Origin: Tenrec ecaudatus
Taxonomy: Eukaryota > Chordata > Mammalia > Afrosoricida > Tenrecidae
NCBI RefSeq assembly: GCF_050624435.1
Contig: NC_134546.1
Location: forward strand, 16,887,001-16,951,000
DNA length: 64,000 nucleotides
Reading direction: 5' to 3'
Numbering within the stretch: position 1 is the first letter of the stretch; each line of letters starts with the position of its first letter. The notes below the pieces were generated by a model. The model made no database searches and was not told the DNA's origin. It saw only the letters and a program-made list of their open reading frames with translations. A program made the translations under genes and the position numbers. Shown here piece by piece: positions 23,560 through 34,659 of the stretch.

Positions 23560-23695
23560 GAGACTCAGGTTCTAAACCTCCCTAGGAGGTGTAACTACAC
23601 AAATGACCTGACCTCTTTTATTGCTGTTTTTTCAGCTATAATATGGAAATAATACAACTACCCACTTTGTAGGGATATTGGGAAATTAATGGCAA
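23560..23695 (+). mobile_element. MIR fragment
   Basis: Sense MIR core: tgacctgacctcttttattg, tataatatggaaataatac and ttgtagggatattggg. Confidence 0.6.
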
Positions 23696-24079
23696 CTAAC
23701 ACTTTAGTACGCTATTAATGAGATTTTGGTATTACTGTTAGCCTGACGTCATACATTCCCATACCAAATGATATGGCTAGGAGACATTACAATTAGATGA
23801 AGCTAAATGACAACTGACAAACTCACAACCAATTTATGACATGATAAACAAAATATTGTTCTTGGCTCCTTGAATGTGCTTATCACTAAGGGAAAGGAAT
23901 ATGAATGGGGAATTTTAAAACAGGAGACATTCAAAGTGATTTTTTTTTCTTTTCCCAAACGGAGAGAACCCATTGAGAGTTTAACTCCAGATACCAAATG
24001 CTATATAAACACAAGGTAGCATTGTTGAGCAACACGTTGGCAGCTATCAAAATTAAGTGGAACCTTTTATTAGAGAAAG

Positions 24080-24282
24080 GAACCCTGGTGGTTCAGAGGG
24101 TTAAGTGGTGACCTGCTAACCAAAAGTCTGGTGGTTCAAACCCATCAGCCACCCCATGGGAGTAAGATGAGGCAGACTGCTTCCATAAAGATGTATAGCT
24201 TCAGACCTGCCAGGGCGTAGAACTACTCTGTCCTACAGGGATGATCTGAGTCAGTATCAACACAAGGACAGTGGGCTTCGGT
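24080..24282 (+). mobile_element. AfroSINE
   Basis: From ggaaccctggtggttcag to the diverged tail gatctgagtcagtatcaac. The middle has the ggcagactgcttccataaag variant seen in older subfamilies. Confidence 0.85.
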
Positions 24283-24319
24283 CTGGAATATTTGGGAGGG
24301 AGTTTTGGGTAGTATGTAA

Positions 24320-24420
24320 CCGCTAAACACTAGATTGCTAACAAAAAGGATGGAGATTGGAGTCTCCACCCAGAGGTGCGTGGAAGAAAGGCCTCGTGTT
24401 CTATGAAAATAGCCACTGGG
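24320..24420 (+). mobile_element. AfroSINE fragment, very old
   Basis: Only a head-like gattgctaacaaaaagg and a middle cgtggaagaaaggcctcgtg remain. Confidence 0.35.
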
Positions 24421-24932
24421 AACTCAAAAGGAAAACAACCAAACAATGGAGCATCTGGTTTCTACTCCAACAGCAGTGAGTTCTAATATGGAGAAAGATA
24501 TAAGGGGCTCAGTTCAAGAGAACGAACCAGACCACCCTTTCTACCCAACCCTTTCCTCTTCACATGAAGCCGAACAGCCAACAAACATTTAGCAACTTTA
24601 ATTTCTCCTAATCACGTGCGCTTCAATTTCATATTTGCTTTGCTAATAGTCCTTGGCCACAGGTGTGTTGACATTTCCTGTGGCTTGAAATAGCCCCCAA
24701 CAGCATTCCACATTTAGGCAGGTCTCACTGACCTCCTTACTTAAGCCACAAGAAACAACCCAAAGCAAGCCCACTGCGATCAAGTCAGTTCCCACTCCTG
24801 CTTTCCAAGACGATACAACCACAGACTTCTCTCCTGTATTCCACGATACTCCCAGCGTATTCTGAGACCTTGGGTGTTTATCTGCCAGCAGGGTCAGATG
24901 CATAATTTGCAGGGTTCAGTATGAAATCTTTA

Positions 24933-25105
24933 AAAGCGCTGGTGGCATAGTGGTTCTCTGTCCGGCTACTAACCTGACTCTCAGCCATTCAAAGACACCA
25001 GCCCCTCCACAGGGGAAATGGGGCCTTTTCTCAGAAACCCACGGGTCCAGTTCTATGCTGTCCTCTGGGGTCACTACGAGTCAGCATCGTCACCATGGAA
25101 GTGCA
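24933..25105 (+). mobile_element. AfroSINE
   Basis: Head gcgctggtggcatagtggtt, middle ctcagaaacccacgggtcc and tail gggtcactacgagtcagc. Confidence 0.85.
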
Positions 25106-25989
25106 TTGTCTTGACGAAAGACAAACACAAGGACTCCTTTTTTTCTACAAGGAAGAAAAGAACTCTCTTTCCCTGCCCAGTGTCTTGCTCAACTTGTCTT
25201 GGTGGGTTTTTGGCTTGCTCTTTAATGTTTGGACTCCCTAAGGCACAGGGGTACTTGCCAAGAAAGTACAGACCCTCACAGGTGTCCCAAGACCCTGCTT
25301 GGGGCGGGGGAACACCTGGTCCCCACCCTCCCAGTGCCACAGCAGGGGAAGGGGTGGCCCAGAACCCTTTTGGGTAAGTGGGGAGGCAGTCGGAGATGGA
25401 ATTACGTGAGAATCAAGTCTCCAAGCCACTAACTATGCACGCTCCATTGTCCCATCGGACAGTTCACTTACGAAACAATAAAAAATGAAATTATGAAGAA
25501 TTTTCCGTCAGTGAGCACAGAGCATTAAGTCCCAAGCAGGACTCTGAGGCCTTGTGGGACTGTGCTGTTTGCCGGGCCCCAGAAGAGCTCCAGGCTGGCC
25601 GTTAGCCTACATGGTCTTTGCCTCTGAGTTAGGCACTCGGTTATCCCATGGAAACACTAAACTTTCCATGCGGGTGTGCGCCCTCCTCAAAGAATGGCAA
25701 CAGGCCAATCTGGCGCCTTCTGAGGTGCTCAACAGTTGCAAACTAAACAGCATGCCCCTGCCAAGTGAGGAACTGGCCAGTCGTGGGGGAGGACGCCCTC
25801 TGGGCCGGCCCTGGCCAAGGCCACTCTACAAAATCGTCCCATTCCTATTGCCTCGTCCCTTTGTGTGCCCGGGTGTCTCATGAACCAGAATTGAAAGAAA
25901 CCAACAGAGGCCCCTCACTTTACCAAGAGCCTGTTTGCGCGTGCGCACAAAACACGGAGCTGGAAAGCCCACGGGAGCTGGCACTCTCA

Positions 25990-26140
25990 TGCAAACCATT
26001 GCCGGCACACTGCGTTCCGACTCAGCAGTACCTCTGTGAGTCGTTACCACAGCAGCAGACTGCCTCTTCTTTCTTCTGGGGAGCAGCTGGTGGATTGGAA
26101 CCAGTGGCTTTTCAGCAGCTGGGCGCAGCTGGATGCTTCA
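25990..26140 (-). mobile_element. AfroSINE, decayed
   Basis: Antisense: accattgccggcaca, gcagactgcctcttct and gcagctggtggattggaac. It underlies part of the longest open frame in the area. Confidence 0.65.
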
Positions 26141-26467
26141 CCCTCATGCCACCAGGCAGGATTCCTGAATTTCATCATAGGGGCTCTCAAACAAAACCGA
26201 AAGGGTGGCAGTTTGAAGCTGAAACAATAGTGCAGTCAGGGACCCTTTTGGCCAAAATGACAGGTCGCCAAGAGACTTTGGATTTTGTGAGCTGGTTTGA
26301 AGGAGAACTCAAAAGATTCCAACCAGCTGCTAACTCTCTCTGTCCTGACTCCAGTTTTGCCAACAGCTTCCTGACTCTAAGGAGGCCCCTCTGTAGAACT
26401 TATATCAGGAGCTGGCGTGTAAGCTGGAGGGAAGCTCACGGCCTCACCACTCATCCACGCAGGTTAA

Positions 26468-26612
26468 TTTGACCCTACAGGATAGGGCAGAACTCCCCTG
26501 TGGGTTTCCAAGACTAACTTTACTGGAGTAGAAAGCCTCGTCTTTCTCCAGAAGAGCAGCTGGTGGTTTTGACTAGTGACCTGGAGGTTAGGAGCCCAAC
26601 CAATAATGACAA
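26468..26612 (-). mobile_element. AfroSINE, partial
   Basis: Antisense gaccctacaggatagggcag through agagcagctggtggttttg. The 3' terminal tail is missing. Confidence 0.85.
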
Positions 26613-28394
26613 TGCCACCCCAGCCCCTACTCAACGCAAATCTCAGTCTACACATGTTAGTGCTCAGCAAACATAACCTGACTTTCCTGTAACTAATTTT
26701 AATATCAATCCCCTATTACTCTGGACACTGGATATGTCATCACAATCAGTTTCGTGTTTCTCCCTTCCCTGGGCGACATCTGGGTTTTTACAGGTCTGAC
26801 ACAGTGCCCAAACGTGTGTGTGGGTGTGGTGGTTGTGGTTGAGGTGCAGGGGTGGGGGGGGTGCAGGGGCAGTGCTGCCTGGTCCTCAGAGGACACCTGT
26901 CCACGTGGCTCACCAGTCACCTCTTGTTTCCTGTCAGGTGTGACCTGCCCATGTCAACCTCCACAGAAAGCAGTGATCACAGAGAGGCCAAGAGTCACAG
27001 CGAGGTAACTTCCCTACCCCAGTGCCAAAGGAACCTTGGGGTGATTCTCTCTACCAGGGCTGGCTTCCGGGATCTAAGCCCCGCGCTTAGAAGTGCCCTG
27101 CATTGGATCTAATGCTCTGCTATCACCACCTTGAGATTCTGGATAATTTCAGAAAGCGCCCCATTTTCATTTTGCACTTGATTTCGAAAATTAGGTAGCT
27201 AGTCCCCTCATCTTCCCAGGACCTACTCAGGAAAGGGGCATGCGCTCTGGCTCTGATCTCCCCAAGCCTATATGAAGCAAGGCCTTTCCCCACCATCCTC
27301 TCCCAAGCCCAGCCCTCCAGCCCTCCATGGAGGGGCTTTCTTGGGGTCTAAGCTCTCCAGCTTCCTGCTCCCTTTCCTGGGACACCACTTTAGGAACACT
27401 CCCATCTAGTGGTCTGGGCAGTGTGGCTCTCACTGAGCCCGGTCCTCTGCATTCCCCTCTACAGGCATTACCTTGAGGCAAACATTGCCTCATGACCCAG
27501 CCACGCCAAGAGGGAGGAGGGTGGGTCACAGGGTAAGAGGAAACACAGAATAAACACACTGGTTAAGATAGCAAAACAGCATCCCTCCACATACATCAGC
27601 GTCTGCAAGCTCAGCTAATGAGTCAGCCCCCAGAGAGCTGACCCATCCCCGGTGTGTTAGTAAATCAGGTTTGGAGCAAGGTGAGACTAAGCGCAGCTGA
27701 TTGGGCTCCAAGGTATGTTGACACCCATGGGGATCTCTAGGTCGCCAGCATGCCATGGTAACTAGCCCGTCTCCCAGTGCCACTTCTAGAAAAGTCGCAG
27801 ACCAGACGTTGTCGGCTCACGTGGGTGAGAGGCTGTGGGGCCGTTGTGGCATCAGTGGTGGGGTCTTCACCTTGGCCCTTTCCTTCCTTCCAGCCTTGTT
27901 CATGGCATCAACTCCTCACTCCGCACTCCCAGGCCCGAGTCGGAGGGATGACCCTACATGCAGAAAAGTATTCCTGTGTGTGAAGGCCTGGATGCAGAGG
28001 CCCTCGGGTGAACTTGAGGGTCCTCCCTCCCTAGTCCACGGGAGGCCAGAGTCTCCACGTGGGCCTTTCCACCACACCCTGGCAATGCAGTAGCTAAGGA
28101 AACCAACACAGGTGCCTTACATCAGCATCGAAGGATGAGGAAGGCTCTTTGCTGACTCAGAGCCAAGAGCCCAGTGCTGAAAACACCAGGCTGGCTCCAT
28201 GGTGTCTTCCGAGAGAGCAGCCTGTACCCCTTCCCTGGGGGGGCTTCCCTGCTGGTGGGGCTTGTTGCCCCCTGCCCCACCTGGGCCACATCACAATGGT
28301 CCCTTGGGCTTTTTGCTAGTTGCCATTCAGTAGCATTTCACATTACTGACAGCCATCTTCTGAAAATTCTCTTTTCCTGTTTATTTCATTTTAT

Positions 28395-28500
28395 TATCTC
28401 TCCCTCCAGCCAGTCAGTCAGTATTCACTGAACATTACTGTACACCAGGCATGGTGAGGATGTTAAAGACGCCAGATAAGCCAGACCTGGTCCCTGTCTT
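28395..28500 (+). mobile_element. Ancient L2/MIR-type fragment
   Basis: The run cagtattcactgaacattac then tgtacaccaggcatggtgag is the common old mammalian repeat motif (stem of attgagcacctactatgtgccaggc). Confidence 0.5.
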
Positions 28501-28839
28501 CAGGCTCCTTCTAAACAGCCTCCTCTTTGCTCTCTAGCTCCCAAAGATGGTATCTCCTGATGGTGGTTGCCCTCTGGTCCTCTTGTCTTCACTTCCCATG
28601 GGATCTATTTCACACCCAGGACTCCACTCCCACCACAGTAAAAATGCCCCGTCTCAACCCTCTCCTGATCTCTAGAATTGAATCTCCAAAGGTTGTGTAT
28701 GTGCCATGACTATTTAATAGGTAATTAATAATTCATAATGCCCAGATGAATTCAACTCCATGACTCCTCTACATCCTGCCTCATGCCTCCTAAACATCTT
28801 GTCCAATTGATTTCAAAGTTTTAAATCAACCAAAAAGTC

Positions 28840-29030
28840 CCCACTGCCATCAAGTTGATTCTGACGCATAGTGACCCTATAGGAGAGGGTAGAACTGCCC
28901 CCTGTGGGTTTTGAGACTAACTCTTTACAGAAGTAGAAAACCTCATCTTGCTCCCTGAGAGTGGCTGGTGGTTTTGAACCACTTACCTTGTGGTTAGCAG
29001 CCCAATGTTTAACCAGGACACCACCAGGGC
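28840..29030 (-). mobile_element. AfroSINE, well preserved
   Basis: Antisense from cactgccatcaagttgattc to gacaccaccagggct. Confidence 0.93.
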
Positions 29031-29059
29031 TGACCAGACAGAAAAGCAACAATTAAAAA

Positions 29060-29140
29060 CCAGTATCAAAGAGCTGATTCTGGCTCATGGTGAACCCATG
29101 TGTATGAGTCAGAGTAGAACTGGCTCCTTAGGTCTGTGAT
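29060..29140 (-). mobile_element. AfroSINE tail fragment
   Basis: Antisense gagctgattctggctcatgg and gtagaactggctcctta. It lies next to the complete copy on its left. Confidence 0.6.
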
Positions 29141-29335
29141 GGCTGATTTTCCATCAGTTTGCCGGGCCTCTCTTCCGTGAACCGTTTGTACCAGCCAGGG
29201 ACTCGGCTTATGGTGACAGAAACACTCATTTCTAGGGATCCGTGATTAAAAAGTTTGGTCTCTTTTGGGTTGCATTGTCCTGCCAACCCATCCCCACTCC
29301 CACCCCCCACTATGTGTTATAAAACTAACCCCTTA

Positions 29336-29521
29336 GCGCTCCTGTGGCATAGTGGTTATGAGTTGGGCTGCTAAAGGTAAGGTCAGCAGTTTGAAACCAG
29401 CTACATCAGGGAGAAAGACAAGGATTTCTACTCCCATAAGGAGCTACGGTCCAAGGAACCCGCAGGGGCTTTCCTGTAGGCTTGCTATGATTCGGCATGG
29501 ACTTGATGGCAGTGAATTTAT
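29336..29521 (+). mobile_element. AfroSINE
   Basis: From gcgctcctgtggcatagtgg to gacttgatggcagtgaattt. Confidence 0.92.
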
Positions 29522-29559
29522 ACCCTTCATTATGATCCACTTGGGAATAGGCTTTGTTA

Positions 29560-29870
29560 TATGAAGGAGGCCATATTAGTGAGGGCATGGCTTGTCTGAC
29601 CTCTTTCGATGTGTGAAAGAGCAGGTGCAGTGCCAACCCACAGAAAAGAGAGATGGAGGGAGATCCAGATGCCAGGCCTGCCAAGGAAGATCATGTGCAA
29701 GGCACAGGACGGACGGACGCTCAAGATGCCCGGAGCTCCAACAGAGAGAGAAAGCGCTCCCCTAGGGCCTGCACTCCCAAATTCAGACATCTAGCTCTGG
29801 CCCCCTAAACAGACCATGAATTTCCATTTATTAAAGCCACCCCTCTGACTCCGGGGATCCACTTCTGTAG
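29560..29870 (+). mobile_element. Possible MaLR/ERVL-type LTR fossil
   Basis: The right part (aaacagaccatgaatttcc, tttattaaagccacccctct) resembles the end of mammalian MaLR LTRs, and a purine-rich body precedes it. No internal retroviral sequence is seen. An old, broken remnant at most; low confidence. Confidence 0.25.
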
Positions 29871-30504
29871 TCTCTGGCCATCTGTGCCTGCAGATGTCTC
29901 CTCCTCTCTCCTTCCACCACCCCGGGGCTGGGTGTCACGGACTGTGGCACACCTTCTCTTGTCCTGTCTCCATGCTCCCGAATTATCTGTTCAATGGAGA
30001 GCTGCAATTTGGTCTTTTTTGGCCTGAAGAGCTGTCACAGGCATACCATTGTCACCAGAATAAAACCTGACACCCAAGGTCTCATGCATACAGCCCTATG
30101 TGAGCCCCATATTTTCTTTTTTCCTGGACACACACTGAACTGAGCCAAATGGACCCTTTGTTTCTGCCTCTTGACTCCTGTTATCTCCATTCCTCTGGGT
30201 CAAACTCAGAGCCACACCTCCAACCCCACCCAACCCACCTCTTTCTAGTCCATGAAGCCTTTCTGCCCTTCAAAGATGGATCTGTCTTCTTCCTCTCTAG
30301 AGAATCTCCCTGAGACCCACATCTTTTCTCTTAGGCCTAGTGAATCATCAGCTCAGTGGCACTGTGCGCTGTGACTGAGGCCGTCCTGACTCCTAGTCAC
30401 CCTTTAGAACCCAGGAGAAGCCCTGAGGGACTGGTCACCTTCCTCAAACTCCCTCCGCCTGTTCTGTCTCTGCCTTATAGGGATGGTTGTAGATCAAATA
30501 GGGA

Positions 30505-30795
30505 GTTCTTTATTTTATAAATCATTTTATTGGGGACTCGTGTAACTCTTATCACAATCTATACATCCATCTATTGTGTCAAGCACATTTGTTGCCATCA
30601 TCATTTTCAAAACTTCATCTTTCTACTTGAACCCTTGGTATCAGCTCCTCAAATTTTCCCCTTCCTCACCGCTCCCCCTCCCCTTACTAACCCTTAATAA
30701 TTTATAAATAATAATAATTATTTTTTTTTAATAATAATTATTTTTTCATGTCTTACACTGTCCGATGTCTCCCTTCACCCACTTTTCTGGGGTTA
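30505..30795 (-). mobile_element. Afrotherian L1-type 3' tail, antisense (left arm of inverted pair)
   Basis: Starts aaatcattttattggggac and runs to cgatgtctcccttcaccc. A local duplication of the ataataattattttttt block lies at 30703-30745. Confidence 0.88.
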
Positions 30796-30894
30796 TATGA
30801 TTAGATCAAATATATTATTAAAATTAATCTCAACTGTTTCACTTTACTTTTTTTTAAAATGTGTTACCACAGGAAACTTTAAAATGTATTTGTG

Positions 30895-31210
30895 TGGGGT
30901 AAAAAGGGGGAACCAATTACAGGGATCTACATATAACCTCCTCCCTGGGGGACGGACAACAGATAAGTGAGTGAAGGGAAACGTCGGACAGTGTAGGATA
31001 TGACAAAATAATAATGTATCAAGGGTTCATGGGCGGGGGGAAGAGTGGGGAAGGAGGGGAAAAATGAGGAGCTGATGCCAGGGGCTTAAGTGGAGAGCAA
31101 ATGTTTTGAGAATGATGAGGGCAGTGAATGTACAAATGTGCTTTACACAACTGATGTATGGATGGATTGTGATAAGAGTTGTATGAGCCCCCCATAAAAT
31201 TATTTAAAAA
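30895..31210 (+). mobile_element. Afrotherian L1-type 3' tail, sense (right arm of inverted pair)
   Basis: From gggggaaccaattacaggga through gagctgatgccaggggctta to cccccataaaattattt. It is oriented opposite to the copy at 30505-30795. Confidence 0.9.
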
Positions 31211-31454
31211 TCTTTTTTATTTGTGGCTGGCATTGTATTTTAACAGACAACAGTGATCTAAAGATTAAAAAGTAACATGGACTTGTATCCAAGGCATATA
31301 AAAGTTGATTAGTTCATAAAAGTGCAAAGAAGTGCATGTAAAATATTAAAATTACTTTTTATGTTCTCATAAATTGCTTTCCTTTAAAATATTTAAAACT
31401 ATATGGAGCCCTCCACTAGACCAAGCATGATTTCCTTCTCCAGGGACTGGGCTT

Positions 31455-31683
31455 TCCCGACGACGTGTCCAAATTGTGTGAGACGACGCCTGGCCATCCT
31501 TGCCTCTCAGCGACGAGGCAACAGAAAAGGCGGCCCCCGAGGACATGGATTGACGGTGGCTGCAACAGTGGGCTCAGGCACAGGGACACTTGCGAGGGTG
31601 TCACAGGCCTGGGCAGCGTGGCCTTCCCTTGTGCCTACTAAGGTCGCCATGGGTCGGAACCGGCTTGATGGCGTCTCACAACC
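31455..31683 (+). mobile_element. RTE (BovB-like) LINE 3' end
   Basis: Carries the RTE 3' coding-end signature (gacatggattgacggtggct, gcaacagtgggctcaggcac). It ends with gtcgccatgggtcggaacc then ggcttgatggcgtctcacaa. That end is the same tail the AfroSINE uses. Confidence 0.85.
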
Positions 31684-31685
31684 AA

Positions 31686-31865
31686 GGAGTCCTGAATGCA
31701 AAGTGAGTCTGGTGTTGGGCCACAGGCCACAAAGCCAGCAGCAGTTTGAAACCAGGGAGAAAGACGAGGCTTTCTACTGGAAAGACTCCACGTCTCAGAA
31801 ACACAGGGGCAGTTCCAGCGGGTCCGACAGGGTTGTGAGCTGGCATCGTCCAGGTGACAGTGAGA
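31686..31865 (+). mobile_element. AfroSINE directly following the RTE end
   Basis: Head ggagtcctgaatgcaaagtg (diverged), then gggagaaagacgaggctttc and a tail tgagctggcatcgtccagg. Confidence 0.8.
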
Positions 31866-32165
31866 TCGATTCGAATGAAAGGACAAGAACTTCTAGTGAG
31901 CGTTTAAAGGTCCAGGTGTGTGTGTGTGTGACCAGGAACGAACAGCATGAGCAAGGGAGCAGAACATAGCTGTTGTGTTTGGCTAGACCTCACAGTTAGT
32001 ATTTAGGAACATTTAAATAAACATACATCTGAGGGTTTTTAAAATTTTATTTTAGCGAAATATGGCACGTTTTATCAAAGCAGAAGTCTTTGTCATTCGA
32101 CCATCCCGTGGCCGTCTGATTCACTCGGAACCGTGCGCTATGCTGCTGTCCTTAGGGTGCGTCCG

Positions 32166-32275
32166 ATCTGTGGGCTCTGCCCTCAGTGCACAGGAGGACA
32201 AGCACCCTAGTCCTTGCGCCCCATCTGCGGGCTCTGCCCTCAGTGCGCAGGAGGACAAGCACCCTAGTCCTGCAG
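32166..32275 (+). repeat. 57-bp tandem duplication
   Basis: Two units begin atctgtgggctctgccctca (32166) and atctgcgggctctgccctca (32223). Over the 49 bases that can be compared directly, they differ at two positions. Confidence 0.95.
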
Positions 32276-33367
32276 CCTTCCCGACGTTGGGTTGGAGGCC
32301 TCTGGTGCATAACAAAGAAAACCATTCCCACCTCCGGATACCCAGTCCAAACTAGGAGGAGCAATCTTGAAGTCCTCATGCTAAGGAATCCTGCAGCATT
32401 GCAGCCAGAGGCTTTTTTCCTGCATCTTGAGAAAAGCTGAGCATATTTTTTTCCCTTGTTTTCTAACTCAGATCTTTGCAAAGTGCCTTTTTATACATTT
32501 TACTTTGCCTTCTCAGAGCTGCCCTGGGGCGTCTTCATCATCTCTTGCAGGAGCGTTTGCTATGGGCAAGAGCCACGTCTTTGTCCTTCCTGACATCCGT
32601 TTCGGACTTTCTTGTCTTTTTGATGATCCTTTGCTTTCTCTGTATATTAAGTCACCGCACAACTCCTCTGACCGTCGATCATTCATGTTCACAGTGTCAA
32701 ATCTGCCCTGCCCTCTCCTGCAGGGGCACTGAGGCGCAATCGACGAGGGCAGTGAGGTTTTTGGGGTTAACCTCTGGAATGGTAAGATTATGATTTTGTG
32801 TCCTTTTAAGCCACTAACTTTCTGGGAACTTGTTAAAGCAGATATAAGAAACTGTTGTTCCAAAAAAAAAGAAAGAAAGAAACTGTTGTTCCTCTCAGCT
32901 GAGGACAAGGAGTCAATAAATTGATTTTCCCCCCAATGACAAAATGGCTCTCCTCCTACCCTTCCTGAAACCCAAGGCAATCATCCCAGAGAGATGGAAG
33001 CATCGAGCCCACACCGTCTGTCCCCCTCTGGCTGTAGCACCCAGGCAGCCAGGGTGCCCTGGTCTGAGAGGGAAGTCACAAGAGCAGGTGCTGAGAGTTC
33101 TCTCGGGGCTGGGCTGGCTCTCCGCACCACGTCCTGGGTGTCAAGGATGCCCACGTAGCTATAGAAGGACCTTGCAGTTGTGCATCGGAGATATGTGGGC
33201 CTCTCTCAAGTACTGGCCCCAAAGTAGGAAGGAGCCTCTTGGGTCTGAGTCCTGAAAATAGCAATTGGTGCATGGGGCAAAACAAAGCAGGAAAAAGTGC
33301 CTTTGCTGCTTTTTTTTTTCTTTTCTTTACAAGCACCGATCTAATTTTGATACCAAAAAAAGACTGA

Positions 33368-33590
33368 AACCAAAAACCCAACTCACTTGTCATTGAATCA
33401 ATTCTGAGTCATAGAACCACTATAGGGCAGGGCAGAACAACCCCCCGGGACTTTAGGAGGTGAGAAATCTTTACTGGGACAGAACGCTCCTGTTGCTCCC
33501 TCGGGGGCTGGCAGGGGGCCAGAGGTTTAGACTGCTGAGCTTGGGGTTCACAGCCGGCCTCTTACCCCAACAGGCTACCAGGGCTCCTAG
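33368..33590 (-). mobile_element. AfroSINE
   Basis: Antisense from cccaactcacttgtcattga to ggctaccagggctcctag. Confidence 0.88.
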
Positions 33591-33599
33591 ATCCTAAAA

Positions 33600-33870
33600 C
33601 CATGGAAGTAACTTGAATGTTCATCTGTGGGACCAGCTATCTTACAGCATCTCCTTACTATGTGAGACTAACTACAGCTATCAAGATACAATGAGGATGC
33701 CCTCTGGATACTGATACAGACATGGCCCCGCCATAGAGTGTTAAGTGGAGGTGCAGGGGAGGTGGGAGAGGGGGGGTAGGGGGGGGACTGGCAACCAGAA
33801 AACAGGATGTGGAACAAATGTGTAGCAAATCATTTAGGTTAAAAATAAAGTGGAAAAGTATCTCTTCCCC
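33600..33870 (+). mobile_element. Old L1 3' UTR remnant
   Basis: Pattern gtaacttgaatgttcatctg, ctttactatgtgaga-like and gaaaacaggatgtggaac is typical of decayed L1M 3' sequence, ending with aaaataaagtgg. A G-rich low-complexity stretch lies at 33764-33788. Confidence 0.45.
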
Positions 33871-34104
33871 ACCCCCCTCTTAGATATGCATAAAACCAAC
33901 CTAGAAGGATAAACAAAACCTAAGGAACATTGGTTATTTATTTAGGTTGGGGAAACTGGGCAGATAAAGCCAAATCAACCCACAAACAAATGGACAGCAA
34001 CTTCTCACCCAGATACCTTTGATTTGGGAGGATTTGTGATGTTGGAGACACCTTGTCACAAAGCAGACTGGCCCCAGAGAGTTTTCTGTTCTTGGCTTTA
34101 GTGT

Positions 34105-34590
34105 TTTCTTTTTTAACTTTTATTGTGATGGACTCTATGTAATAAAACATTACTCTTTTAACCACTTAAAGTATACGATTCAGGGCTGTTAGTTACTTTC
34201 ACCAAAGTTGTGCTACCATCATTGGTCTAAATTTTTCCCTCACCCGAAATAAATCCCCTTTAAATGGTATCTCCCTTCCCCAGCTCCATAATCACTAAAA
34301 CGTTTGTCTCTGGGCCCTGGCCTAGTGCTATGGATGGTGTATCACACAATGTTACTCTTCTGGGCCAGACGCAGATCACTCAGCATGTTTCCAAGGTTCA
34401 TCCAGGTCACAGCAGGTCTCAAGACACACTTCCTCGTCATGGCTACATCATGCCTTACTGGCTTTCCTCTTAACAAGCTCACCTGGCCTGCTGCTTTCCG
34501 CATGTCAGTGTGGCTGGGTGGCTTTGAAACACCCACCTTTAGGTGACCAGTGAGCACCTGTTTGTGCCATTCAGAGGCCTTTACTACAAA
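34105..34590 (-). mobile_element. Old L1 3' UTR, antisense
   Basis: Landmarks: cacttaaagtatacgattca, gttgtgctaccatcattgg and gtttccaaggttcatccagg. Confidence 0.65.
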
Positions 34591-34659
34591 CCTTTTTATA
34601 TTTTTAAATTTAGTGCCCGTTTTAAAAAACAAAATGAAATGAAAACTCAATACATATAA

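Larger units (their letters stand above)
25110..28390. other. Mostly unique non-coding DNA
   Basis: Apart from two antisense SINEs (25990-26140, 26468-26612), I see no repeat, exon with convincing splice sites or RNA gene. GC is near 50 percent and G/C-rich simple stretches occur at 26812-26865. It may contain intronic sequence. Confidence 0.5.

Noticed and set aside
25765-26472. 235-codon open frame on the plus strand, the longest in the window
   Set aside because: It runs through an antisense SINE, has no splice or domain signal and shows low-complexity composition. An open run of this length is expected by chance in GC-rich DNA.
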